This document shows positions 41,163 through 51,212 of a stretch of 64,000 nt of DNA, one piece after another (the first letter of the stretch is position 1; each line of letters begins with the position of its first letter). The stretch is taken from assembly GCF_014773265.1 (NCBI RefSeq), contig NZ_JACWMY010000020.1, positions 1 through 64,000 of the forward strand. Reading direction: 5' to 3'. Source of the DNA: Mucilaginibacter pankratovii (lineage in GTDB: Bacteria > Bacteroidota > Bacteroidia > Sphingobacteriales > Sphingobacteriaceae). Below the pieces are notes generated by a model. It saw only the letters and a program-made list of their open reading frames with translations, was not told the DNA's origin and ran no database searches. The translations under genes were made by a program, and so were the position numbers.

Positions 41163-41921
41163 TTGGAAGACAGAAAGAAAAAGGTTAAGAGCATATTAGT
41201 TACATTGCCAAAGCCTGAGAATGATAAAAATCCTTACGCTGAACTGGCTAAGAAGCTCAATTTGAAGATCGATTTCAGGTCGTTTATTCATGTTGAGGGC
41301 GTACCTGCAAAAGATTTTCGCAAGGAGAAAATAAACCTCGCCGATTTTACTGCGGTTATTTTCACCAGCCGTAACTCCGCTGATCATTTTTTCCGCATAT
41401 GCGAAGAGATGCGCTTTGATGTACCGGTAGAAATGAAATACTTTTGCCTTTCGGAAACCATCGCCCTTTACCTGCAAAAGTATATCCAATACCGTAAGCG
41501 TAAGATCTTCTTTGGCAAGCAAACCGCTGCCGACCTGGCCGAAGTGTTGAAAAAGCACTCTGGCGAGAAATTCCTGTACCCATGCTCGGATGTAGCTGCC
41601 GAAGAAACCCAAAAGTTTTTGCTGGATAACGGTTATAACTTTACCCCGGCGGTTCTGTTCCGCACCGTATGCAGCGACCTTAGCGATCTTGCCGAGGTAT
41701 TCTACGATGTTATCGCGTTCTTCAGCCCGTCAAGCATCCAGTCCTTATACCAAAATTTCCCCGATTTTAAACAAAACAACACCCGTATTGCCGCATTTGG
41801 GGCTACTACGCACAAAGCCGTGTTACAGGCTGGTTTAATATTGGATATCCCCGCGCCAACCCCAGCCGCCCCATCCATGACGATGGCTATAGACCAATAC
41901 GTAAAACAAGTAAACAAATAA
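41163..41921 (+). CDS. hemD: Uroporphyrinogen-III synthase
   Basis: A 252-aa cytoplasmic enzyme of heme synthesis that closes hydroxymethylbilane to uroporphyrinogen III. The HemD fold is seen in SILVTLPKPENDKNPYAELA, FTAVIFTSRNSADHFF, and VIAFFSPSSIQSLYQNF followed by IAAFGATTHKAVLQAG. The start is a TTG at 41163; the next in-frame ATG is far downstream. It follows the DUF4271 gene closely and precedes the gliding genes. Confidence 0.88.
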   Translation: MEDRKKKVKSILVTLPKPENDKNPYAELAKKLNLKIDFRSFIHVEGVPAKDFRKEKINLADFTAVIFTSRNSADHFFRICEEMRFDVPVEMKYFCLSETIALYLQKYIQYRKRKIFFGKQTAADLAEVLKKHSGEKFLYPCSDVAAEETQKFLLDNGYNFTPAVLFRTVCSDLSDLAEVFYDVIAFFSPSSIQSLYQNFPDFKQNNTRIAAFGATTHKAVLQAGLILDIPAPTPAAPSMTMAIDQYVKQVNK

Positions 41922-42090
41922 TTTGTATTTACTACAGCGTTTTTGCAACATTTTTTCAGCAATAGCGTATAACGCTAAATAATTAAAAAATTAAATTGCC
42001 AATTTAAGCTGTTAGCTAATGTTCAATTAAACGCCAAATAATTGCCAATTTTTAACTAAAGGGGCTTATAACCTGGTTTTTTAAAACATT

Positions 42091-42124
42091 TTTGCATTGG
42101 AGTGAAGTATATTTAATATATTCG
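42091..42124 (+). promoter_or_regulatory. Candidate promoter of the gldKLMN operon
   Basis: TTTG at 42091-42094 and TATATTCG at 42117-42124 are 22 nt apart. This is one mismatch from the Bacteroidota TTTG / TAnnTTTG pattern. The gldK start is about 55 nt downstream. Confidence 0.35.
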
Positions 42125-42179
42125 GGGGTGCGTTATGTTGCAATAAGTTGATAACGTGTTAATGATTTTTAATACAAAA

Positions 42180-43499
42180 ATGAAGCAAATATACTTTCTG
42201 ATAGTAGTTTTAGCGAGTTCTGTTTTAGTAGGATGCAGCACCGGCGGCGCCGGAAATGGCGAAGTTGTTGGTGTGCGTCAGCGCGCTTTCAGGGCAACTG
42301 CTCCGCTAAACATGGTGTATATTAAAGGTGGTACTTTCCTGATGGGCCAAACCGATCAGGATGTAACCTTTGCGCAAACCTCGCAAACCAAACAGGTAAC
42401 CGTTGCCCCGTTTTTTATGGATGAAACCGAGCTTTCCAATACCAAATACAAGCAATTTGTATTATGGGTTCGCGACTCTATTGCCATCACCAACTACCTT
42501 AACGATCAAAAATATTACCTTCAGCCTAAAAAAGGGGCACCTGCAAATCCTAACGGCAAAAAGTACATTAACTGGAACTACGCCCGCAGCAACCCCATTT
42601 TTAGCACCAGGGGCAAAAACGCCGCTGCCAACGCCCAGAAATTACAAGGCCTTTATTACCAGGGCGACGACCGCGTGTTCGATCGTAACGAGATAGACAC
42701 CCGTTTGTTAAAATATAACTTTGCTATGGTTGTGCTGCGCGATGCTGCCAACTATAAAAACGATAAAACAAAAAAACGTTCGGATTTCATCTTGCGCGAT
42801 ACCGTTGCAATTTATCCGGATACTTTGGTTTGGCTGAGCGATTTTTCTTACGCTGCCAACGAGCCTATGGTTGAAGGTTACTTTTCGCACCCGGCATACC
42901 GCAACTACCCTGTTGTAGGTGTTACCTGGCGCCAGGCAAGGGCATTTACCGCATGGCGCACCCGCCTTAGCGAAGGTGCCAAACATGCCCGCGGCCTGGA
43001 TGCAAACTTGCCTTTCGACCTGCCAAACGATGCTGAATTTGAATACGCCGCACGTGGTGGCAGGATAGGTACCGATTACCCATGGGGTGGTCCTTATATT
43101 AAAAATGCAAAGGGTTGCCTGATGGCAAACTTTAAACCGGGCCGCGGTAACTATACCGATGATGGCGGTGCATATACCGTAAACGTACGCTCGTATTTTC
43201 CAAATGATTTTGGTTTATATAACATGGCAGGCAACGTTGCCGAATGGACTATGTCTGCTTACGACGAATCTGCCACAACTTTTGTACACGACCTTTCCCC
43301 AACATTTAATTACGAAGCCAAACCAAACGACCCTGAAGTACTCAAAAGAAAAGTAGTACGCGGCGGCTCCTGGAAGGATATTGGCTATTACCTGCAGAAT
43401 TCTACCCGTACTTACGAGTACCAGGATACTGCAAAATCTTACATCGGCTTCCGTTGCGTAACCCATTATCTGGGCCGCGATATACGGGACAAGCGCTAA
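42180..43499 (+). CDS. gldK: GldK, T9SS ring lipoprotein
   Basis: A 439-aa lipoprotein (signal MKQIYFLIVVLASSVLVGC, Cys19) with an FGE-sulfatase-like domain: MVYIKGGTFLMGQTDQD at the start, FFMDETELSNTKYKQFV, DLPNDAEFEYAARGG, LYNMAGNVAEW, and VVRGGSWKDIGYYL near the end. In the type IX secretion system GldK/PorK forms a ring with GldN/PorN under the outer membrane. An ATG eight codons earlier (42156) would hide the lipoprotein signal, so 42180 is preferred. It leads a gldK-L-M-N operon. Confidence 0.95.
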   Translation: MKQIYFLIVVLASSVLVGCSTGGAGNGEVVGVRQRAFRATAPLNMVYIKGGTFLMGQTDQDVTFAQTSQTKQVTVAPFFMDETELSNTKYKQFVLWVRDSIAITNYLNDQKYYLQPKKGAPANPNGKKYINWNYARSNPIFSTRGKNAAANAQKLQGLYYQGDDRVFDRNEIDTRLLKYNFAMVVLRDAANYKNDKTKKRSDFILRDTVAIYPDTLVWLSDFSYAANEPMVEGYFSHPAYRNYPVVGVTWRQARAFTAWRTRLSEGAKHARGLDANLPFDLPNDAEFEYAARGGRIGTDYPWGGPYIKNAKGCLMANFKPGRGNYTDDGGAYTVNVRSYFPNDFGLYNMAGNVAEWTMSAYDESATTFVHDLSPTFNYEAKPNDPEVLKRKVVRGGSWKDIGYYLQNSTRTYEYQDTAKSYIGFRCVTHYLGRDIRDKR

Positions 43500-43543
43500 T
43501 CAAAACAAATCAATTATAAAATCATTATTATTTACTAAAACGT

Positions 43544-44347
43544 ATGGCTGGTAAGAAAAAACCTTTCGGAATAAGTAATATCATATCAATTGGCGCTACA
43601 GTTGTTATTATAGGTCTGCTATTTAAAATTCAGCACTGGAAATTCGCATCTGAATTTATAACAGTTGGGCTGGGTACTGAAGCAATACTATTCCTGATAT
43701 TAGGTTTGCAGAGGGAGGATAAAGATATCGACTGGGTGCGTGTGTATCCGGAGTTAAGTGAAGAATTCGCGGGAGAGTTGCCAAAAGCGTCGGCAAAACC
43801 TGTTGCAATAAACAGTGGCTTTTCTAATACCGCTGCATTAGACAAAATGCTGGAAGATGCCAAGATAGGGCCCGAACTGATTGGCAGCCTTGGCGAAGGC
43901 TTGCGTAATTTTGGCGACAAGGTTAACGCGATCTCGAGAGTTACCGATGCCGGCGATGCTACTATTGCTTTTACCAACAAAGTAAAAGCGGCAACCGCCA
44001 GCTATGATAACTTAAGTACTGCATTTGATAAAGCATCGGCTAATTTAGCAGAGATGGCAGCATCTAATACAGATTCTAAAGCATATCACGACCAGGTTAA
44101 CAAACTGGCCCTGAACCTTGCCGAATTGAACGGCGTTTACGAACTGGAGCTACAGGATTCGAGCGCGCATTTAAAAGCGATGAACAGCTTTTACAAAAAC
44201 CTGTCATCAACTATGAATAACTTTAACGATTCGTTAGACGATTCGCGCCAGTTTAAGGATGAGGTTGGCCGTTTAGCTAAAAACCTTGCTTCGCTTAACT
44301 CGGTATACGGTAACATGCTTAGTGCAATGAATCAGCCACGCGGTTAA
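43544..44347 (+). CDS. gldL: GldL, T9SS inner-membrane motor subunit
   Basis: A 267-aa protein. Two membrane helices (about residues 12-28 and 36-55) are followed by a long cytoplasmic helical tail. The second helix carries Glu46 (VGLGTEAILF), the acidic residue type thought to serve proton flow. GldL pairs with GldM to power type IX secretion and gliding. It follows gldK by 44 nt. Confidence 0.95.
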   Translation: MAGKKKPFGISNIISIGATVVIIGLLFKIQHWKFASEFITVGLGTEAILFLILGLQREDKDIDWVRVYPELSEEFAGELPKASAKPVAINSGFSNTAALDKMLEDAKIGPELIGSLGEGLRNFGDKVNAISRVTDAGDATIAFTNKVKAATASYDNLSTAFDKASANLAEMAASNTDSKAYHDQVNKLALNLAELNGVYELELQDSSAHLKAMNSFYKNLSSTMNNFNDSLDDSRQFKDEVGRLAKNLASLNSVYGNMLSAMNQPRG

Positions 44348-44387
44348 TAAATAATATTTAATCAAACGAAAATTAGAATAAATATAA

Positions 44388-45920
44388 ATGGCCGGAGGTA
44401 AAGAAACCCCAAGACAGCGAATGATAGGTATCCTATACCTGGTTCTTTTAGGGCTCATCGCCTTAAACGTACCGGAGGGGTTGCTGGATGCATTTAAAAA
44501 TATCAAAAACAGTTTAAATACATCAAGTAGTAACGTAACCAACGGGATAGATAATACTTACGCTGCTTTTGAGAAAACAAAACTTAAAGATCAGCCGGAA
44601 AGAGCCAAAGAGCCTTACAGAAAGGCGAAGGAGGCAAGTAAAGCCGCGGGCGAACTAAGCACTTATATTGATGAATTAAGTGCGCTCCTGGTGAAAGAGG
44701 GTGGAGGCATTAACCCGGAAATAGATGACGTTGATGGCCGGGATAACCTGGATATCTCCCCACGCGTAATGATCGCGAATAAACACGCGGAGAAATTACG
44801 CCAAAAGATAAACGCAACCCGTACAAAATTACTTAGCTTATTAAGCGAAAAGGAAAAAACAGGTATCAATCTATCACTTGTGGCCAATGATCCTCCAAAA
44901 GGAATAGATGGGCAAAAGAGCTGGGAGGATGCTTATTTTGGCGAAGGTATTCCTTTGGGAGCTACTTTAACCACGCTTGCCAAAATCAAGGCTGATGCAA
45001 AGAACGCTGAGAACGAAATTGTAAAGAAGCTATTAGGCGAAGTTGACCAGGCTGTAGTAAACCTTGATAAGTTCAGCGCGGTAGCTGTTGCACCTTCGAG
45101 TTACGTAATTGCAGGCCAGCCCTACACGGCTGAAGTGTTCCTTACCGCCTCAGATTCAAAATCTAACCCAAGCATAACTGTTAACGGATCAAATTTGGCC
45201 GTGGCAGATGGTAAGGGAAAGTATTCCGTAAATACCGGCAGCGAGGGTGTATTCACCTGGGTTGGGCGTGTAACTGTTAAACAAGCAGATGGAACTTCTA
45301 AAACATACGATACCAATCCACAAACTTACCAGGTAGCGCGCCCGTCGGCTGTTGTATCGCCTGATAAGATGAACGTATTGTACATTGGTGTTCCAAACCC
45401 AATATCTATTTCGGCCCCGGGTATTCCCAAAGAGAAATTAAGGGTGAGTATATCGGGTGGATCGGTAAGCGGGTCTAACGGGCACTATACGGCTACTGTA
45501 AGTAGTGCAGGCCAGGCCACTGTTTCGGTATCAGGTGAAACTTCTCCGGGTAAAACCCAGGTTTTAGGCTCAACCTTATTCCGTGTAAAACGTATACCAG
45601 ATCCTAAGCCACAGTTTGCGGGTAAAAGCAGCGGCAGCACAAGCGCAGCTAATTTAAGAGGACAGGACAGAGTATTTGCCAGGTTAGAGAATTTTGAGTT
45701 CGATGCAACTTTTGCTGTAACCAGGTTTACATTAGTGGTTTTAAAACCGCGCCAGGATGTGGTAAGATATTCAACCGTTGGTGCCGAGCTCAGCGGACAA
45801 ATGCGCACAGCAATGGCAGGTGTTACGCCGGGTACAACAGTTGTAATACAAGATATTATAGCAGTAGGCCCCGATGGCACGCAGCGTGGACTTGACGCGA
45901 TAGTATTAACAGCTAATTAA
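44388..45920 (+). CDS. gldM: GldM, T9SS motor/periplasmic shaft subunit
   Basis: A 510-aa protein. It has a short cytoplasmic start with MAGGKETPRQRMIGIL, one membrane helix (about residues 14-33), then a long periplasmic part with a helical region and successive beta domains (AVVSPDKMNVLYIGVPNPIS and others). It reaches from the inner membrane to the GldK/N ring. Length fits the family. It lies 40 nt after gldL. Confidence 0.95.
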   Translation: MAGGKETPRQRMIGILYLVLLGLIALNVPEGLLDAFKNIKNSLNTSSSNVTNGIDNTYAAFEKTKLKDQPERAKEPYRKAKEASKAAGELSTYIDELSALLVKEGGGINPEIDDVDGRDNLDISPRVMIANKHAEKLRQKINATRTKLLSLLSEKEKTGINLSLVANDPPKGIDGQKSWEDAYFGEGIPLGATLTTLAKIKADAKNAENEIVKKLLGEVDQAVVNLDKFSAVAVAPSSYVIAGQPYTAEVFLTASDSKSNPSITVNGSNLAVADGKGKYSVNTGSEGVFTWVGRVTVKQADGTSKTYDTNPQTYQVARPSAVVSPDKMNVLYIGVPNPISISAPGIPKEKLRVSISGGSVSGSNGHYTATVSSAGQATVSVSGETSPGKTQVLGSTLFRVKRIPDPKPQFAGKSSGSTSAANLRGQDRVFARLENFEFDATFAVTRFTLVVLKPRQDVVRYSTVGAELSGQMRTAMAGVTPGTTVVIQDIIAVGPDGTQRGLDAIVLTAN

Positions 45921-45929
45921 AAATTAGAT

Positions 45930-46919
45930 ATGAAAGCAAGATTTTTAGTTATTGTGCTTTGCCTGCTTTGCAGCGCTTCGTTTGCACAAAAGAAACCGGT
46001 AGCCAAAAAGAGAACCCCGCCGAAAAAAACGGTGGCACGTAAACCGGTTACTCAAAAAGCTGGTGCTAATGGTGGCGCAACTTTGCAGCCATCGGTATTA
46101 GATACTACCAAGAAAGTGGCTGCCGTACCATTAAAGCCGTTTGACCGCCCGCTGGATGGTTACTACAAAAAAACCAACATTTTAAGTGCTAAGGTTACAC
46201 CTTACGCTAACCTGCGCGAATCTGACGTGGCATTTGCGAAACGTGTGTGGCGCGAGATCGATCTGCGCGAGAAAATGAACCAGTACCTGGCGTCGCCTAA
46301 GCAAAGGTTGATAGATGTTTTGATGACCGCTATTGATAATGGCGAATTAACCGCGTACGACCCAACATCTACTAAGGATGATCCAAATGGGGATAGCTTT
46401 TCTAAACCGCTAACCGGTGCGCAGGCCCACAGCCAATTGTCGGATAGCAGCGTAGTGGATAAGTTCGACACTAAAACAGGAGAAAAAATAGGTTCTAAAG
46501 TTGTTGCAGGTGAATTTTTAGCAGACAGCCTTATCAAGTTCCGCATCAAGGAAGATTGGGTTTTTGACAGGCAGCGTTCTATTTTTGAGCCGCGTATCGT
46601 AGGTATCGCGCCAATGGTGAAAATAAAGACATCAGGTAACGTTGTTAACAACGAATACCAACCGGCATTTTGGATCTACTTCCCTGAGGCAAGGCCGGTA
46701 CTTGCCGTTAAAGAGGCGGTAAGCCGCAATAATGATGCGACCGGTTTGAGTTTCGACGACGTATTTATGAAGCGTCTTTTCAGCAGTTATATTGTTAAGC
46801 AATCTAACGATAAGGACGAGCGTATACGTGATTACGCCCAGGGTATTGATAAGCTTTACGAAGCCGAAAGGATCAAAAAGAACCTGATGGACTGGGAGCT
46901 TAATCTGTGGAGCTACTAA
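45930..46919 (+). CDS. gldN: GldN, T9SS ring subunit
   Basis: A 329-aa protein with a signal peptide (VIVLCLLCSASFAQ), a basic Lys/Pro-rich linker (PVAKKRTPPKKTVARKPV), and a conserved domain with KRVWREIDLREKMNQYL, IKFRIKEDWVFDRQRS and MDWELNLWSY at the C-terminus. GldN/PorN joins GldK in the periplasmic ring. It starts 9 nt after gldM, and a terminator follows. Confidence 0.95.
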   Translation: MKARFLVIVLCLLCSASFAQKKPVAKKRTPPKKTVARKPVTQKAGANGGATLQPSVLDTTKKVAAVPLKPFDRPLDGYYKKTNILSAKVTPYANLRESDVAFAKRVWREIDLREKMNQYLASPKQRLIDVLMTAIDNGELTAYDPTSTKDDPNGDSFSKPLTGAQAHSQLSDSSVVDKFDTKTGEKIGSKVVAGEFLADSLIKFRIKEDWVFDRQRSIFEPRIVGIAPMVKIKTSGNVVNNEYQPAFWIYFPEARPVLAVKEAVSRNNDATGLSFDDVFMKRLFSSYIVKQSNDKDERIRDYAQGIDKLYEAERIKKNLMDWELNLWSY

Positions 46920-46972
46920 TTTAGAAAATAGAGGTTGGTTAATTAGAAAATAGTTAACGCCCCCAATAATAT

Positions 46973-47010
46973 AAAAGCCCTTGCAAGTTTTACTTGTGAG
47001 GGCTTTGTTT
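46973..47010 (+). terminator. Terminator of the gldKLMN operon
   Basis: AAAGCCCTTGCAAG and CTTGTGAGGGCTTT form a 14-bp stem with two G-T wobbles and a short loop, followed by GTTTTAG. It lies about 55 nt after gldN, and uvrC comes in from the other side. Confidence 0.8.
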
Positions 47011-47030
47011 TAGGGTTGAATTATTAATTG

Positions 47031-48854
47031 CTATTGCAAGCCTGTAACATCGCTGATTGCCGGGTTAAAATACTGGGTAATGGCTTTTGCCTGTTTCAGG
47101 TTAACCACTTCCTGCAAAACTTCTTCGCTGGCCTCGCGGATCTTCTTAACCGATTTAAAGTATTTCAGTAATTTTTCGGCAGTGGTTTTGCCGATGCCTT
47201 CTATCAGTTCCAGCTCGGTGGCAAGCGTGCCCTTATCTCGTTTTTTGCGGTGGAAGGTAATACCAAAGCGGTGAGCCTCATCTCGCAATTGCTGGATGAT
47301 TTTGAGGGTTTCGGAACGTTTATCCAGGTACATGGGGTATTGGTCGCCGGGGTAATAAAGTTCTTCCAGGCGTTTGGCAATACCAATAACGGTAACTTGC
47401 TTATCAATACCCAGCAGCTTTAAACTCTTCATGGCCGATGATAGCTGCCCTTTACCACCATCAATAATAATAAGTTGGGGCAAACCCGTGTCTTCGTCCA
47501 GTACCCTGCGGTAGCGCCTCAACACGGCTTCTTCCATCGTAGCAAAGTCATCGGGCCCAACTACCGTTTTTACATTAAAGTGGCGGTAATCCTTCTTAGA
47601 TGGCTTGCCATCCTTAAATACCACGATGGCCGATACCGGGTATTTGCCCTGGAAGTTGGAGTTATCAAAACACTCGATGTGGCGGGGCTGCTGGTTCATG
47701 CGCAGATCCTTCATCATCAATTCCATTAACCTATCGGTGCGTATGTCCGGGTTCAGCTTTTCGTACTGGTCTATCTTCTCCTTTTTAAAGAACATTACAT
47801 TCTTTTGAGAAAGATCGAGCAGTTTGCGCTTTTCGCCCAGCTTGGGTACCGTAAATTTGATTTTCGAATCCTCTACATCGATCTCAAACGGAACAATGAT
47901 CTCTTTCGAAGAGCTTTCGTAACGGGTGCGGAACTCCGTGATAGCGATGGTGAGCAGTTCTTCATCCGTTTCGTCCAGCCGCTTCTTCAGCTCGATGGTT
48001 TGCGTTTGGGTGATGGTGCCGTTCATCACCTTAAGGTAGTTTACAAAGGCATATTTCTCTTCGGACGCGATGCTGAATACATCCACATCCGTAATGGATG
48101 AATTTACTACGGTAGATTTACTCTGGTAATTCTCCAGCAATTCCGATTTACGTTTCAGGCGATGCGCCTGCTCAAAGTTCAGTTCGCTCACCGCCTTTTC
48201 CAGGTCGGTTTTAAGGTTGCGTACCACGGCGCTGATCTTGCCGCTCAGGATATCCTTTATTTCCTCAATACTGTTGTCATAGTCTGCTTCCGACTGGTAA
48301 TCCTGGCAGGGGCCCTTACAGTTGCCTAACTGATATTCCAGGCAAACCTTAAACTTGCCTTTTTCGATATTCTGCCGGGTAAGCTGCAGGTTGCAGGTAC
48401 GCAGGGGGTATGTCTCTTTTATCAGCCCCAAAATGGTATGCATCATGCTTACCGAAGCATATGGGCCAAGGTATTTAGAGCCATCGCGGATGATGCGGCG
48501 TGTCCAGTATATGCGGGGATAGTTTTCGTTCTTGATGATGATCCAAGGGTAGGTTTTATCATCCTTCAGCATCACGTTATAACGCGGCTGATGCTTCTTG
48601 ATCATGCTGTTCTCCAGCAGCCAGGCATCCACCTCGGTATCAACAATTGTAAAAGTTATCTTGCGTATTTTAGATACCAGCACCCTTGTTTTGGCATTTA
48701 TCTGCGTATCCTTATTAAAGTATGATCCTACCCGGTTACGCAGATCCTTAGCCTTACCAATGTATATCAGTTCGTCTGTAACGTCCCAATATTGGTAAAC
48801 CCCCGGTTTGTGCGGTATATTCTTTAAAGCTTCTCGGTGATCAAATTTGTCCAT
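47031..48854 (-). CDS. uvrC: UvrC, nucleotide excision repair endonuclease subunit
   Basis: A 607-aa protein of usual length. The N-terminal GIY-YIG nuclease domain is PGVYQYWDVTDELIYIGKAK, the UvrB-binding UVR helix pair lies around LEKAVSELNFEQAHRLKRK, the RNase H-like second nuclease contains HIECFDNSNFQGKYPVSA, and a C-terminal helix-hairpin-helix is LIEGIGKTTAEKLLKYF. With UvrB it cuts on both sides of DNA lesions. It may be cotranscribed with the PBP1A gene upstream, about 80 nt away. Confidence 0.97.
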   Translation of the reverse strand: MDKFDHREALKNIPHKPGVYQYWDVTDELIYIGKAKDLRNRVGSYFNKDTQINAKTRVLVSKIRKITFTIVDTEVDAWLLENSMIKKHQPRYNVMLKDDKTYPWIIIKNENYPRIYWTRRIIRDGSKYLGPYASVSMMHTILGLIKETYPLRTCNLQLTRQNIEKGKFKVCLEYQLGNCKGPCQDYQSEADYDNSIEEIKDILSGKISAVVRNLKTDLEKAVSELNFEQAHRLKRKSELLENYQSKSTVVNSSITDVDVFSIASEEKYAFVNYLKVMNGTITQTQTIELKKRLDETDEELLTIAITEFRTRYESSSKEIIVPFEIDVEDSKIKFTVPKLGEKRKLLDLSQKNVMFFKKEKIDQYEKLNPDIRTDRLMELMMKDLRMNQQPRHIECFDNSNFQGKYPVSAIVVFKDGKPSKKDYRHFNVKTVVGPDDFATMEEAVLRRYRRVLDEDTGLPQLIIIDGGKGQLSSAMKSLKLLGIDKQVTVIGIAKRLEELYYPGDQYPMYLDKRSETLKIIQQLRDEAHRFGITFHRKKRDKGTLATELELIEGIGKTTAEKLLKYFKSVKKIREASEEVLQEVVNLKQAKAITQYFNPAISDVTGLQ

Positions 48855-48860
48855 CTCGTT

Positions 48861-48936
48861 CAGTTGGCAGTTAGCGGTGGGCAGTTTGCAGCTGCCAAAC
48901 TGAGCTTTCTGCTAACTGTAAACTACCCACTGCGAA
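48861..48936. repeat. CAGTTAGC-type palindromic repeat between pbp and uvrC genes
   Basis: AGTTAGC near 48870 and GCTAACT near 48911, with CAGTTTGCAGCTGCC and AAACTG between them, form overlapping short inverted repeats. This phrase type is common between Bacteroidota genes. Confidence 0.6.
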
Positions 48937-48937
48937 C

Positions 48938-51205
48938 CTAAAAGTCAAGTTTTTTCTCCACCTCGTTGGTGCCCTTTTGCTGCTGGCTGTAGGCGCCGCA
49001 ATCGAGGGTTATGGTTACACCGCTTTTCGGCGGAACAAAGTCTACGTTTGTTTTAATGCCGAGTTTGTTATTGGCGTATACCCTTTTCATGTAGCCTGCA
49101 AATATCGGCAGTGCCGTATTTGCTCCTTCGCCCAGGCGGGTACTGCGGAAGTGAATATCGCGGTCTTCGCAGCCTGTCCACACACCAGTAACCAGTTGCG
49201 GTGTGATGCCGATAAACCAGCCATCGGAGTTATCATTAGTAGTACCTGTTTTACCACCGATAGGGTTCATCATATGATAATCTCTCCTTAAGCGGTAGCC
49301 GGTGCCTTCATCTATAACGCCTTTAAGCATATAGGTCATCACGTACGCGGTTTGCGGGTTAAGTGCCTGCACCACCTTTGGTGTGTTATTATATAAAACG
49401 TTGCCGTTTTTGTCTTCTATACGGAGCAGGAAGGTGGGCTCTGTCCAAACGCCTTCGTTGGCGAAGGCGGAGTAAGCGCCCGTCATATCAAAAACAGATG
49501 CATCAAACGTGCCCAAACAAATAGAAGGGTAAGGCGGCACATCGCTGGTAATGCCCAGCTTTTTTATCTGTTCCATTACAGGCACCGGCTTTACTTCATT
49601 CATAATATAAGCAGTAACCCAGTTTTGCGATCTGGCTAATGCTGTACGCAACGTAATTACACCGGGCACAGTTTCAGATGGCGACGAACGCGGCGACCAA
49701 TCGGCACCATAGCCTGTAATCGTTATCGGCTCGTTAGCAACTTGCATGCATGGCGAAAATCCGTCTTCAATGGCCACCGCATACGTAAATGGCTTAGCGG
49801 TTGAGCCAACCTGGCGGGTACCGGTTTTCACCTGGTCATATTTAAAATGCTCGAAGTTGGTACCGCCTACCCATGCTTTAATGTAACCGGTAGTAGGGTC
49901 CATACTCATTAAGGCATTCCGCAGCATCATTTTGCAATACACAATGCTATCTATAGGTTTCATCACCGTATCGATATCGCCATGCCAGGTAAAAATATTC
50001 ATCTTGGCGGGCGTGTTGAAATCGGTTTTTATCTCTTCGTCGGTTTTATTTTGCAGCTTAAGGCTGATGTACCTGTCAGAGCGATGCATGCCTTTATCAA
50101 GCAAACTTTTAAATGTCGGGATGGCTTTATAAAGGCTCAGCCCTTTCCAGTGCGAATTGAACTGCCCCTGCAATTTTTTCATGTACTCCTTTTGCGCTTC
50201 CTCGGCATATTGCTGCATGGTAGCATCAATGGTGGTGTAAATTTTCAGGCCGTCGCGGTCAAGATCATAAGGCGTAACACCATCAGGTTTGAGGATGGAT
50301 TTGTCTACCAGGATCTTTTGGATCTCTTTTTTCAGCACCGCCCTAAAGTAAGTGGCCATACCTTCGTTATGGTCGGTTACTTTAAATATCAGGCCAAGCG
50401 GTTTTTGTTTAAATTCCTCGGTTTGGCCTTCGCTCAGGTAGCCCTCCTCGCCCATGCGGCGCAGCACAAAGTTGCGGCGGTTTAAGGCGTTATCCGGGTG
50501 GTTGATGGGGCTGTAAATGCCCGGGCCGTTTATCATGCCCATTAAAAGCGCAGCCTGATCTGGCGTAAGCTTATCCGGCGTAGTATTAAAATAGGTGCGC
50601 GATGCCGAACTGATACCGTAAGTGTTATACGCGCCAAAATCTACCGTATTGAGGTAAAGCGTTAAGATCTCTTCTTTGGTGTAGTTGCGTTCCAGCTTAA
50701 CAGCCGTTATCCATTCTTTTAGCTTCTGAATAACCCGAACGAAGGGGTTATGCGTTTTCTCGGTAAATAAGTTTTTTGCCAGCTGCTGGGTAATAGTACT
50801 ACCGCCCTGTTTTTTGCCTATGAGGTTGTATAATACGATGGTAAAGGAACGCTGAAAGTCGATCCCCGAGTGTTCGTAAAAGCGGGCGTCTTCGGTGGCT
50901 ACCAGGGCATTGATTACGTTTGGCGATAATTGCCTGTAGGTAACGCTGGTGCGGTTTTTTACATAATAGTTGCCAATAACCTGGTTATCTGATGAAATTA
51001 CCTGGGATGCCTGATCGCTTTTGGGGTTTTCCAACTCGCGGAAGGATGGCAGCGTGCCAAACACCTGGAAGGCGATCAGTAATATCATGATCACAAAAAA
51101 GGAGAAGCCGGCAATTACAAAACGCCATATATACCAGTTGTACCGCCTGATATCCTGCGTGGTAAGCTTATTTTTATTATTGCGGTTATTGTTAGTGATG
51201 ATCAT
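48938..51205 (-). CDS. Class A penicillin-binding protein (PBP1A-like)
   Basis: A 755-aa peptidoglycan synthase. One membrane helix (about residues 25-48) is followed by the GT51 glycosyltransferase (VATEDARFYEHSGID, catalytic Glu105; GGSTITQQLAKNLF) and a transpeptidase with Ser468 in GSTAKPF, the SQN motif (ARSQNWV) and KTG in GGKTGTTND. It links and extends peptidoglycan. Its start is 7 nt from the PorW-like stop upstream, so the two form an operon. Confidence 0.95.
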   Translation of the reverse strand: MIITNNNRNNKNKLTTQDIRRYNWYIWRFVIAGFSFFVIMILLIAFQVFGTLPSFRELENPKSDQASQVISSDNQVIGNYYVKNRTSVTYRQLSPNVINALVATEDARFYEHSGIDFQRSFTIVLYNLIGKKQGGSTITQQLAKNLFTEKTHNPFVRVIQKLKEWITAVKLERNYTKEEILTLYLNTVDFGAYNTYGISSASRTYFNTTPDKLTPDQAALLMGMINGPGIYSPINHPDNALNRRNFVLRRMGEEGYLSEGQTEEFKQKPLGLIFKVTDHNEGMATYFRAVLKKEIQKILVDKSILKPDGVTPYDLDRDGLKIYTTIDATMQQYAEEAQKEYMKKLQGQFNSHWKGLSLYKAIPTFKSLLDKGMHRSDRYISLKLQNKTDEEIKTDFNTPAKMNIFTWHGDIDTVMKPIDSIVYCKMMLRNALMSMDPTTGYIKAWVGGTNFEHFKYDQVKTGTRQVGSTAKPFTYAVAIEDGFSPCMQVANEPITITGYGADWSPRSSPSETVPGVITLRTALARSQNWVTAYIMNEVKPVPVMEQIKKLGITSDVPPYPSICLGTFDASVFDMTGAYSAFANEGVWTEPTFLLRIEDKNGNVLYNNTPKVVQALNPQTAYVMTYMLKGVIDEGTGYRLRRDYHMMNPIGGKTGTTNDNSDGWFIGITPQLVTGVWTGCEDRDIHFRSTRLGEGANTALPIFAGYMKRVYANNKLGIKTNVDFVPPKSGVTITLDCGAYSQQQKGTNEVEKKLDF

Positions 51206-51212
51206 GACTGGC